A stretch of 64,000 bases of DNA, from assembly GCF_000340215.1 (NCBI RefSeq), contig NW_006921532.1, positions 463,844 through 527,843 of the forward strand, given 5' to 3'. The translations under genes and the position numbers were made by a program. This DNA comes from Pseudocercospora fijiensis CIRAD86 (Eukaryota; Ascomycota; Dothideomycetes; Mycosphaerellales; Mycosphaerellaceae). Of the stretch, positions 44,718 to 54,426 are shown one piece after another (position 1 is the first letter of the stretch; each line of letters begins with the position of its first letter). The notes below the pieces were generated by a model. The model saw only the letters and a list, made by a program, of their open reading frames with translations. It was not told the DNA's origin and made no database searches.

Positions 44718-45304
44718 AGGCGTCGTAACTTAGTTAAGTAGACTCGCTATTATAAAAGTCGTCGAATTGAGGAAAAAAGTGCGTTACGAAGGTATACGAA
44801 GGCGCGCGCGGAGCGAGGGTATTGCGGAGGTAGTAGATATAGAGCGTAGAGGTATAGGTATCGATGCGAAGGTTGAATATAGCGGTAGTATCGCGGTATC
44901 GCTAGGCAATAGAGTGAGCTTCGCGCAAGCCTATATTATAGTAACGTTAGAGCAAGGAAAGAAGGCAGGCACGGCTAAAAAAGGCAGGCACGGCTAAAAA
45001 AGGCAGGTACGGCAGACTTTGAAATATAGCCGGCATATGTAGCCGGTATAGTAATAGGCGAAAGCCTCCTTTTAATAAATAGCCGGCGTGATAATAGTAT
45101 CCTACTATAGTATAGATATTCTTTAGTAATGCCTTTACTAGCTATAGTAATCTTATAAGTAACCTAGGCCTATTGCTAGTAAATATAAGAAATATCAGGT
45201 AGGCTATACTAAACAAGCTAGTCATTTAGCAGGAAAAGGCCTACTACCGTCTCTATATACCGGCTACGAGTGCCGGCTACGAGTGCCGGCTATCGCTCTA
45301 AATT

Positions 45305-46018
45305 CAACTCCGCCCTATCTCGGAGGCTAAGGTACCGAGCGGAAACCCTACAGCTTATATTTACTCGGTTGTCGCGGAGCGCTTATAGGTGAGGTATTAG
45401 AAAAGAGTATAAAAAGTACGAGAAGAGTATCCTAGGATATAGGTCGTAAGTGAATAAGAGTAGCACGCCTAGTTATTTATATAGTACGTTACTCTATACG
45501 ACTAAGAGCCTATATTATCTCGTGCTTCGCTTATAAGACCTCGACTCTACTAATATACTATTATTCTCCTACTCGGTCGCTGTCTCAAATCTTCTTCGAG
45601 TTACCGGACTTAGTGCGTATCTGTAGCTATGCAATAGCGCTACGTATTATAGAGAATCAACTCCGCCGTATCTCGAAGGCTAAGGTACCGAGCGGAAATC
45701 CTATAGCTTATATTTACTCGGTTGTCGCGGAGCGATTACAGGTAAGGTATTAGAAAAGAGTATAAAAAGTACGATAAGAGCATCCTAGGATATAGGTCGT
45801 AAGTGAATAAGAGTAGCACGCCTAGTTATTTATATAGTACGTTACTCTATACGACTAAGAGCCTATATTATCTTATGCTTCGCTTATAAGACCTCGACTC
45901 TACTAGTATACTATCGATCTCCTCCTCGGTCGCTAATACGCTGTCTTAATTCTTCTTCGAGTTGCCGGACTTAGTGCGTATCTATAGCTATACAATAGCG
46001 CTACGCATTATAGAGAAT
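45305..46018. repeat. Tandem duplication of a ~355-bp block
   Basis: Copy 1 is 45305-45657 and copy 2 is 45658-46018. They match throughout, with scattered mostly C/T or G/A differences and an 8-bp insertion in copy 2 near 45940. Frames with only TAG/TAA interruptions exist on both strands, so it may duplicate part of a coding exon; the strand could not be decided. It lies between the two H3-like genes. Confidence 0.9.
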
Positions 46019-46408
46019 TTCTCGTTGAAGTTTCTCTCTCGTAGGCTTGCTATCTGCCTCGTAGTACAGAGGATCAAAGTGCTAATGCTAAAGAATCTCC
46101 TTATAGTTAGGATGCTAGGGCTCCTTAGGACCTTTGTGTTTTAGGTCTAAATAGAGACGTATTATAAACGTTCTATCGCCCTTTCGCTTACTACCCGCTA
46201 GGTCGCGATATGCGAAGAAACTAATCTAAATGTAGCTCGTCTCTATAAGAGCCGGGTAAATATAGACCGCTAGGTTTCTACTTCGTACCTTAGATTTAGG
46301 GACGGCGCGGAGATAAAATTAGAAATGTAGCCGGCACCTATAGCCGGTAAAAGGATGCGAAAATAGGCCTCCTCCTAGGTTAATCTAACGACTAAATACA
46401 ATTTCTAA

Positions 46409-47002
46409 CTAATCCGCTATAAACCGACGCCGAATTTTAGCTAGAAGCTGTATATCTTTATTTTAAAGAGTAACCCGCTTCGTATAGATAGCAAGGAGGT
46501 TTGAAAGCTCAAGCTCGGTTACGAGAAATGCCTCCGTAGCTTCCTAAAGAGCACTAATCGCCTTAGCCGTAAATCGCATACTAGACCGAAAATCTAATGT
46601 AATTTCTCGGACGAGTCGCTAGAAGGGAGTCTTAGGGATTAAAAGCTCGGTCCCTCTTTTGTTTTAGAAAAGCCGGATCTAGCGAAGGGCAATAGTACCT
46701 AGTTTAAAGCGCCGCTTCTTTATCGTCGAGTCCTGCCTTGTTCCCTTTCTTTTAATAGAAAGATAACTTTTCTTCGCGATAGTCTTCGTCCGCCTACTCT
46801 TTTTAGCCTTCTCCTATCTACCTATAGCCTTCTTGTTTTTCGGTACTGTTTTCCGAGGAACCCCCTTCCTTCGTATATACTACGGAGAGCCTTGCTCTTC
46901 CGATATCTCGTTCTCGCTACGGTCTCCCTATACTTAGCTTGCTTTACCCTTGCCCTTTAGCCTCTAAAGATATTTATCTGCGCGTTTAGGCGACGAGGGC
47001 AT
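46409..47002 (-). pseudogene. Histone H3-like gene 2 (strongly diverged, CenH3-like) in the hAT element
   Basis: A single minus-strand frame runs from ATG (47002) to TAG (46409-46411): 198 codons with internal TAG/TAA only. The N-terminal ~95 residues are basic and longer than an H3 tail, with no K4/K9-type motif. The histone fold follows: KKRRFKLGTIALR, an extra two residues in the turn before ELLIPKTPF, RLVREITLDFRSSMRF, AISALQEATEAFLV, and AIYTKRVTL then KDIQLLAKIRR. Divergent tail, loop changes and a diverged alpha-N/alpha-1 region are features shared with centromeric H3 variants, but CenH3 status is inference. A pair of GTAGCCGG repeats lies just downstream (46327-46350). RIP stops make the copy dead. 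Confidence 0.85.
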
Positions 47003-47409
47003 ATCGGTAGGACCTAGAAAATTAATAAGCATATAATCGTAAGGAGACATTAATGCTTCTTGCCTTCTAGAACAAATAGTCTTCTATTAAACCGCCTTAT
47101 TAGGTCATCGTTAGATTCGAATAAAGGATAGTAGCTTAAGGAAGGGGAGGCAGCCGGCTTAGGAAGGCCCGAAGAGCCGAATCCTTAAGGCATATTTGTC
47201 TTTAAGAATATAGGGAAAGGGAAGAAGGAGAGGAAGAGCGAATAGAGAATTAGAAATAGTCCGTAGGTAAGCGGGGTCGGTTGCTATAGCAACTAGTCTG
47301 TTTAGGTCCTAGGAATTCGAAACACATTTCGGACATATGCCGGCTATATACGCCGGCTATATTACCTTATACGTAAACGCTTCGTCTCCTTAAAGCTGCT
47401 CTAAGCCTA

Positions 47410-50400
47410 TATACGTTTCCGCTTCTCGACCCGGTATCGCCTTCTGCCTCCGCCCTCCTCCTCTTCGTTATCGCTAATTAGGGTTTCGCTTAGACTAAAT
47501 TTCGCATTCTCTTCGCGCTCTTAGGTTTCTTCGATCTTAAGGTTTTCTAATTCCTCGATCAACTCCTTTAGTATAATCTTTAGTAACCTGCCTTAGCGAT
47601 TCTAGTAGAGGAGATAGTATCGGAATACTATAATAGATTCGAAGGTAGTAGGCGAGTATGTTCGATTAAAGCGGCCCTAGTAACGAGCGATACTAAAAGA
47701 CCTCTTATAGCCTATGCCTACGCTCGGGATAGCGAGGACGTCCCGAGCGACCGACGCTATCGTTAGAAACTTAGGCTCTAACCGCTGCTATATAGCGAGA
47801 ATATCGTCTCCGAATTCGTCTAGAAGACCGGTAAGATCTAGAGATTATTAGCCCTCTTTCCGAGCCTACGGGTTTGTACTTACTCGCGCGCCGATAGAGA
47901 TCGAACTCTTCTTTATTTACTTTAGTAGTTGCTTCCTCTTCTGCCTCTACTTCCTGCCTACGAAATAGGTATAATGTCGGAGCCTTCTAAACCTTCTTTT
48001 TCTTTATAGGAGCTACATTTAGACTAGTTTCTTTCCGACGCTCGTAGAACATCTTTTCTAGAATAGTCCAGTAATGCTTCGGCTATACCTCGTCCGCCTT
48101 CTATTCCGGCCTCTGCTAGTATATATCCTTTTCTACCGGGTTAAGTAAGCACGCAACGCTATAGATATCCCCGAACGAGTTAAAGGTAGCACTATAATAT
48201 TTATGCAACTTAGTATAGGAGGTGTCTATAGCTTTCGTTATAGCTACTTTCTAGGGAACGCTCTTCCTAGCTAGCTTAGCTACGGTTTCCTCGAGCTCGT
48301 TAAAGAGCTAGTTATAGTACGTAAAGACAAGGTAGATCGTCGGTCCTCGGGTTCTTCTAATCGTAGTAGTAACCTTCGCGTAATGCTTATTAATATCGAC
48401 GAGATACTCTGCTTAGCGCTATTCGGCGGCGGTAAGGCCGAGCTACTTAATACCCTCGGAACTCTAATAGATCTCGAGAGCGGTACGTAAAGTACATCCC
48501 CTCGTAACTATATAGAAAGTCGAATCGAACCGGGTCTTAACGTCTTAGGTAAAACGGAGTGGGCGCTAAGGAGGCCGCTTTTGCTATCGCTTATTCTATG
48601 CGATATTCTAGGCATCGGTTTTAGGGCGCTCGATTAGGTTCTTTTAAATAGCCTCGAATCGGTTATATCTCTATAAGCTCGAGTTCGTATATATTGCTAG
48701 ACGACGAAGCTAGAGAAAAAGAGTTAGAACTATACTAGGTTGCCGGCTATAGGTGCCGGCTACGGACAAAAGTCATACCTTATACAAAACGAGAGCGAGG
48801 CTCTCTGCCTTATCCCGTCTTATTGCTATAATAAGTTTCTCGACTTTCGACTTTGCTTTATCCTTATCTAGGATCTTCTGTTAGTCGTCGTTTAATAGTG
48901 CAATTTTAAGCGTCTTAAAGAGGGCTCGGATCGCGATTTGAACTATATAAGCGAGGTAGGGAAACTTCTATAGGGATGTAACTAGCAACGACGTCGGCTC
49001 CGATTTAATAGGGCTAGGGCTATTAATAGGCTCCTCTTTATCGTTATTATCGTACGTATTGTCGTACGTATCCGGAATCGTAGCGAGCTTAACATTCGGA
49101 AGATTAAGCTAGATTGTAGACCTTATAATCTCCTCTACGCACTCGACCCTATCGATATAATTAGTAATTTCAAAGACATATACGAGTGAATTGTATATAT
49201 AACGCCTTATACAATGTTCGATTATTACTAGCGTTGTCCGTAGTAATCGAGATCAGTTTCGTTGTTACACTAACCCTATCTATTGCCGTATAGACAAGCT
49301 TCGCTATATCCTTACTAGTATAGGAACCTAGAATTTCAGGGAATCCGATTATAAGTTCCTAGAGTTTCTAATCCGAATTGATAAAGTATAGCATAATCGA
49401 GAGGAAGGAGGCTCTTATAGTCCGGCTTAACTAGCTATCGATAGCAATAGCTACTCGGCGAGTATTACGGAGGATCTCCCGAATGTCGTCTAACGTAGCC
49501 TCTTTGTTCTTTTCGAACATAATACGCTAGGTTGTCGCGCCGAGAAATAGGGGAGGGTAGTTTGTAAGATATAGGTATATCTTCTATATAGACTCCCTTT
49601 CGTAGAAGTCTTCCGGAAGACCGTTTGTAGCTAGCATTTCGTTTGCTAGTTGCTTAAAGTCTTCGGGGGAGAAATCGGTAGCCTTTAATCCTAGAGCTTC
49701 CTTAAGCGTAGCCTATAATAATTAGCTAGATCTCTACGGTTGATTTAGGTAGCCGGAATCTGTAGCCGGTAGCTATAGCCGGTAGCTATAGCCGGCATTT
49801 TAGAAGACATACCTCTTTCTAGAACGCTATATCTATATTAACTCTCCTCTCTCCTTAAGATTCCCGACACCGTTTAGAATAGAGATGGTTCGTAGGCGAT
49901 GAGTTCCTATCCCCTAGTTTCGGGTATTTTAAGATTGAACCGTAGAAGTTATAGACAATTACTAGTTAACCTTTAAGTCGAGAAGTCGTATAACGGTGCA
50001 ATACCCCCTCTATAAAGAACTTCTAGAATGTATCCGTTCGCTCCTTACTCCCCTATCGCATCGAGTACTTCCGGAGTTTACACTCCTTCGAACGTAAGTA
50101 TAAAGGGAACTATATCTTATAGACCTATTGATTAAACTGCTCTATATACTCGGGTTTCTAAAGATACGCCTAGCTAGCCTTTTCGAAGATTTCCGGGTTA
50201 ATACTCGATGTTCTTATATCTCCGAATAACCTTCTGCTTAGACTCCGTAAAGGTAAGGACTAGGTAGTAGTACCCTATAATGAATTCCTACTACTAGGAT
50301 TCGGAGAGGATGAATCTAGCCCTAATCGTAGTCTAGGACTCGATAGGCTCGAAGGTGAGTATGCGACCTCCTCTCGACGTTGTCGCAATCTCGCTCGTAT

Positions 50401-50540
50401 ACTAGACTGTTTCGACTGTCGTCTCGTTATTACCCTTCCTAGTGTAGCGCCTAGTGTATATACAATGTCGGTCGGTATGTTTTGAGGTTTCGTACGGTAA
50501 GGTAAGGACTTAGGAGTAGTAGATGTGTACTAGTAGCTGT
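47410..50540 (-). pseudogene. hAT transposase remnant
   Basis: The core is readable on the minus strand: a domain upstream of the second catalytic Asp (IAIDS..., about 49455), SDWKLQELIIGFPEI with Trp/Gln restored at TAGs (about 49395-49350), and TTDNASNN (about 49255-49230), which carries a catalytic Asp of hAT transposases. A C-terminal dimerisation block, LEPKFLTIASVARDVLAIPSV and then SIARY..GRF...TFESI, lies at about 47775-47640 and corresponds to the hATC domain. Introns occur at 48710-48778 (69 bp, GTATGA, TTCTAAC, CTCTAG) and about 49734-49812 (GTATGT donor). The N-terminal part (about 49815-50540) is less clear and no zinc finger was resolved. RIP stops make it dead. Confidence 0.87.
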
Positions 50541-50603
50541 AGAGAAACACCCTTTCTTTTATAGCATCGTATCGTTAGGAACAGCTAGGCAGTAAATAGC
50601 TAG

Positions 50604-50715
50604 CTACCTTTTTTTTTTGTTTCCTAGCTACCTAACTACTAGATTTTTTTTCCTAGCTACCCTAGCTAGCCTAACTACTAGAATTTCTTTCCTAGCCACC
50701 CTAACTACCTAAATT
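50604..50715. repeat. Degenerate CCTAGCTACC repeats with T-tracts
   Basis: Several copies of CCTAGCTACC and CTAACTACTAGA alternate with T-tracts, in the spacer between the transposase and the upstream unknown gene. This is a likely promoter/terminator spacer of the element. Confidence 0.55.
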
Positions 50716-52135
50716 TTGCCTTCTATACGGCGGCTCTCTCCTACTAACGGAACCGAGCTACTGTACCTAACGAATCCAAGCTCGTTTTTAGTCTCAATCT
50801 ATCCTCTTTCGGCATAAGACACTCGATAAGCAAATGCTTAGGCCGAGTCTAACTACGAAACCCAAGACTAACTAATAGCTCTATTAACTAATCCTAATCC
50901 TCGAACTCCTTCCGCTTCTTAGTAAAGACCTTAAAGAGCGCTCGAGCTTCTTCGGGTGCCTACGGAGTAGTCGAGATAAAGCCGTATCGCTGAAATAGGT
51001 AATCCTTCGGAGGCTTATATAGAGATTTAGAGAATTCTAACGCTAACCTATCCTACTAGCAGCTTAGATTCCGGATACAAGCCCTCTCTGCCTTAGTAAA
51101 GATTTTATATAGCAGTAGCACTCTGCCTTCGAGAAACGCTTTCTGTTTAACTGTTAGTATCTGCCGGCTACGAACGCCGGCTATATATACCGAGCATAGA
51201 ATAATTACCTGTACCCCTTCCTCCTATAGTAACACTTCTGCCGTCCCTAGATACCTAGCCCCGATCGCATTAATCGCAAGCTACTTTGCCTTTATAGACG
51301 CAAAGGCTTCGCTCTAATACTAATAAAGAAACTTCTACTCTATATCGAGGATATAAAGACGACTAGTCTCGATTCCAATCCTTGCTAGCTTTTCGTAGTA
51401 GCTTTGACTATGATTTTCTAGATTAATAGGACTTATACCTTAGCCCTTTACTAGTATCTCGTCTCTTTAACTGTACTCGATCTACTCCTAGCGCTTATCG
51501 TCTATAGCGTTAGGCCCTAAGACTACACCTATTACTAGATCGACGTATAGTATCTCCTCGCTTTTTTCAGTTCCTTTATTCGTAGTATTAAGCTCTGTCG
51601 CGGCATCCTAAACTCTAGCATTATTGTTCTCGGCTATCTAAACATCTCCGTTACTATCGGTCGTATCGATAGAGGTAGCGACTATAGGTCTGAATGCTAT
51701 TAGTTAACGTATTAAAGAAAAATATGCCGGCTACAGCTGCCGGCTACGGCTGCCGGCTATAACTGCTAGCTACGGCCGCTAGCTAGATTGACTTACGCTG
51801 CTAGAACTTTACGCTCGAAAACTAGCCGCAATTCTTTCCTCCTCTTAGCCTTCTCTTAGATTGTCTTCTTATTCTAACCTTCACTTTTTTCTATAGGCGC
51901 TAGCTATCGATAGAATGCCTTATTCCGCGCCTTTCTTCTCTTATCCTTAGCTCTTTTATCCTTATCTATCTTGTCCTTTCTCTCGCGGTCTCGTACGGAA
52001 TTCTTCTTCGTAGAGTACTCCTCTTTAGTCTTGCGCTTTTTAGTTAGACGCTTAGGCAAAACAAACTCGCGGTCTTTAGTTCTATCTTCTGTTTAGCGCG
52101 CGGCGCGCTTCTCTCTTGCTATTATAAGGGAAAGG
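50690..52135 (-). pseudogene. Unknown Lys/Arg-rich protein gene in the hAT element
   Basis: Three exons are readable on the minus strand. Exon 1 (about 52135-51797) is extremely basic (KRLTKKRKTKEEYSTKK, DRERKDKIDKDKRAKDKRRK) and could bind nucleic acid. A 100-bp intron (51697-51796) has a GTAAGT donor and a GTTAAC-TAATAG 3' end. Exon 2 (51696-51209) contains YVDLVIGVVLGPNAIDDKR and a Tyr-rich helix with KLARIGIETSRLYILDIE. A 66-bp intron (51143-51208) has a perfect TACTAAC branch point. Exon 3 (to about 50700) has KDYLFQRYGFIS. No family recognised. Both introns contain GCCGGC repeats. RIP stops make it dead. Confidence 0.55.
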
Positions 52136-52256
52136 GGCGGGGGCGCAGCGTATAGTAGTTATTGTCGGTATAGGTATAGAGGAAGAAGTTGAAAGTGTAA
52201 GAATATCGTAAAGCCTTAATTGTTGCCGCCTACGTAACGTTATATAGGTGAGCTTT

Positions 52257-52556
52257 CGCAACTACGGTAACTACGCCCCGGCAATAGCAACTACGCCCTA
52301 GCAACGGCAACTACGCCCTAGCAACGGCAACCACGCCCTAGCAACGGTAATAAAGCGTAGTAAATACAACCTAGTAACTATTATAGCCGGCAATCGTAGC
52401 CGGCAGTCGAATAAGAGTGTCCTTGTAGTAAAACCACGCCCTAGCAACGGCAACTACGCCCTAGCAACGGCAACTACGCCTAGTAAATGTAACAGAGTTA
52501 CTATTATAGCCGGCAATCGTAGCCGGTAGTCGAATAAGAGTGTCCTTATAGTAAAA
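52257..52556. repeat. Subterminal tandem repeats at the right end of the hAT element
   Basis: About seven copies of a ~19-bp unit (CAACTACGCCCTAGCAACGG) lie in two clusters, embedded in a ~130-bp block present twice (about 52330-52435 and 52460-52556). Each block holds a pair of GTAGCCGG repeats and a TCGAATAAGAGTGTCCTT string. Such arrays near an end are plausible transposase-binding sites. Confidence 0.8.
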
Positions 52557-52672
52557 CTAATATAGTCTCTAGTTTAAACTAGGAATCTATATAGTTCGAA
52601 AAAACCAAACCGGAACTAGGGAGCTAGTTCGCCGCTAAGAAACCAAACTATATACGTTTAGTAGTTCGGAAA

Positions 52673-52692
52673 CCGAACTACTACGGGGTCTA
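52673..52692 (-). repeat. Right terminal inverted repeat of the hAT element
   Basis: Reverse complement of the left end with one transition. Followed immediately by the target duplication at 52693-52700. Confidence 0.94.
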
Positions 52693-52700
52693 GTACTTTG
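52693..52700. repeat. Right 8-bp target site duplication of the hAT element
   Basis: GTACTTTG, identical to 42763-42770. Removing the element and one copy rejoins the minus-strand ORF of the host repeat. Confidence 0.95.
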
Positions 52701-53080
52701 CGAAGGGCCTCGAGTTAGTCTAGTTAAAAAAGAAGGGTAGTGCTACTATCTATTCTTTCGAGGAGCGGCGAGAACTTAGTAATAAGAAGTCGTATATAAG
52801 TAGGCTTAGCGAGGAAGTCTTTCGGATCGCTCTACTTAAGGACCTCTAAGTGTTAGTTTAGTATCTAGCGATATATTAAGAATTAGTATGTTTAGATAGG
52901 CGGAAAGCTATAGAAGTAGGCTTAGCTAAATTAGTATAACTTAACGCGTATACGTCGTAGCGACTTAATTCTTAGTTCGCTATATTCGGAAATAGTAGCG
53001 CTACAAGCTCTAAGTGTTGCTTTAGTCAATTTCGCGTGTCGCGTTATATTAGTATTTTAATAGCTGTAAGCACTAAGAAA
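52701..53080 (-). pseudogene. DUF6589-like gene, 5' portion displaced by the hAT insertion
   Basis: The minus-strand frame of 39067-42762 continues here after removal of the hAT element and one target duplication; the sequence reads through the junction without a frame change. The decoded segment (about 125 codons) includes SRYDVYALSYTNLAKPTSI and LSKHTNSQY, possibly a decayed Cys/His finger in which Cys and His codons became Tyr. That zinc-finger reading is speculative. The start codon is not identifiable. Confidence 0.45.
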
Positions 53081-53149
53081 CAAGACGGTTTGGCTTTAGG
53101 CCTTTAGGCAAAGGATTAGGTAGAGTAGTATATGATTGGTTGCTCGGAA

Positions 53150-54426
53150 GTCGGCAAATGAACCCTAAATTATGCTATCACGTGCAATTCGAACCAATTC
53201 ACCACCGCGGAACGTAATCCTTAATGCACAAAGGCCTGAACGGAGGTAGCTGTCGACCCCGACCTTTCACTCTTATTGCCTTAAAGACAACATGCCATCT
53301 CGCAAGGAAGCTGAGAGCGAAGTGAGGTCGTGGGGCTTCAACCACGTCTTCACATGGTCTGGTAGAGTAACAGAGATGATATCCACTGCCCATTGCTAAC
53401 CACAACATCCGTGCTTGTAGATGGGCCGTAAGTTCATAAGACCACAGCATTGGGCTGGAGCTGATACGCAAGAGAAATGCCTACTACTCTCCTCACCGAC
53501 ATGCCGGGCTCACGACCCATTTGATCCTCGATGGCGAGTTGACGATCACATACCCTGATGATGCGAAGCCAACGAAAGAAACATTTGGTCCAGGGGCGCG
53601 AGTAGACGTCGATGCAAACAGAAAGCACGAAGTGGTGCGTTACCCTTCCTCCGACAGCAGCTAGCATGAGCTGATCTTGGCTCAGTGGATGGGCAAGGAG
53701 GGCTGTACTTATGTGATTGGAGAATAGAGTGGATTGCGATAGGGAGAGACGTGTGCAGAAGACAGAACATGCAAGATCCATGAGATACATGAACAAATGA
53801 TTGATGATTCTTCCTGCATTCTGTTGGAACAGAACAGAAGCCCTAGGAGTGTGTTCACACGATGACCGGACAGTTGAGAGCGTTAGCTGCCGGGCGACGG
53901 CGCGAGTTGGCTGCCGAATTCAAGAGCTGAGAATCGTTGGCTCAAAAGTGCGAGGGCTATTGATAATGCTGCTCCTATCTGTCGTAGCAACGCAGGAGCA
54001 AAATGTCTAATAGACAGCGGAGGGTTCTGCTAGCTGGGGGATTTTGTTTGGCAACATTGTCCCACCAGTGCTTCAATCTTCCGCGTGTGATTCGTACGGA
54101 CGAGTTCACATGCTTCGCGCATTCTTCTGACTGACCGCACTCCCTCACTTTCGTTGCCACGGCACTGGCGCTATTTCTCATGCGACGCACGGCCAACTCA
54201 ACTTCCACTTCCACTTCCACTGCCGAGACTCCAGAATTCAGCATTTCCAAAAGCCTCGACCGTCGCGACTTCCTCTCCGCAGAACGAGGTGTGACAAAGC
54301 GCCTGCCTCAGCTAAACGGTTGACGTTGACCTACCTTCATCTTCGACTTCGCCGCGATACACAAACACAACATCCACAGCAACCATCATAACTACATCCC
54401 TCGCTGGATGCAAACATTCCTTCGAG
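53150..54426. other. Intergenic region at the repeat border, upstream of the Arg/Ser-rich gene
   Basis: Normal base composition returns near 53150. Overlapping minus-strand frames (53199-53796) show no domain. CACAAACACAACATCCAC-like leader sequence precedes the start at 54427. A CTTCCA repeat occurs near 54200. No gene supported. Confidence 0.45.

Larger units (their letters stand above)
42771..52692 (-). mobile_element. 9.9-kb hAT-superfamily DNA transposon carrying two histone H3-like genes
   Basis: The ends are inverted copies of 20 bp, TAGACCCCGYAGTAGTTCGG (42771-42790 and 52673-52692), differing at one position. They are flanked by identical 8-bp duplications, the hAT hallmark. Subterminal sequence on both sides shares a GTTTGGTTT..TWAGC motif (about 42805-42850 and 52632-52655 inverted). 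Inside, on the minus strand, are a hAT transposase remnant, two histone H3-like genes and a basic unknown gene, plus a small plus-strand ORF. The element is inserted in the dead DUF6589-like ORF and is itself RIP-damaged. Strand is given as that of the transposase. The boundaries are as well supported as sequence alone allows; the number of cargo genes is unusual for hAT. Confidence 0.93.

Noticed and set aside
44767..44997. 76-codon plus-strand open frame in the hAT element
   Set aside because: Overlaps the edge of H3-like gene 1 in a region where genuine frames carry stops; no homology seen.
45962..46144. 60-codon plus-strand open frame at the end of the tandem duplication
   Set aside because: Too short, and the duplication has readable frames on both strands, so no strand could be preferred.
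32260..53100. Possible terminal inverted repeats of one giant element spanning the whole RIP block
   Set aside because: Short inverted matches at the two borders (e.g. ACGGTTTG) are no better than chance; no TSD was found.
53199..53796. Overlapping minus-strand frames of 74-120 codons at the repeat border
   Set aside because: No domain, mutually overlapping, not convincing as exons of one gene.
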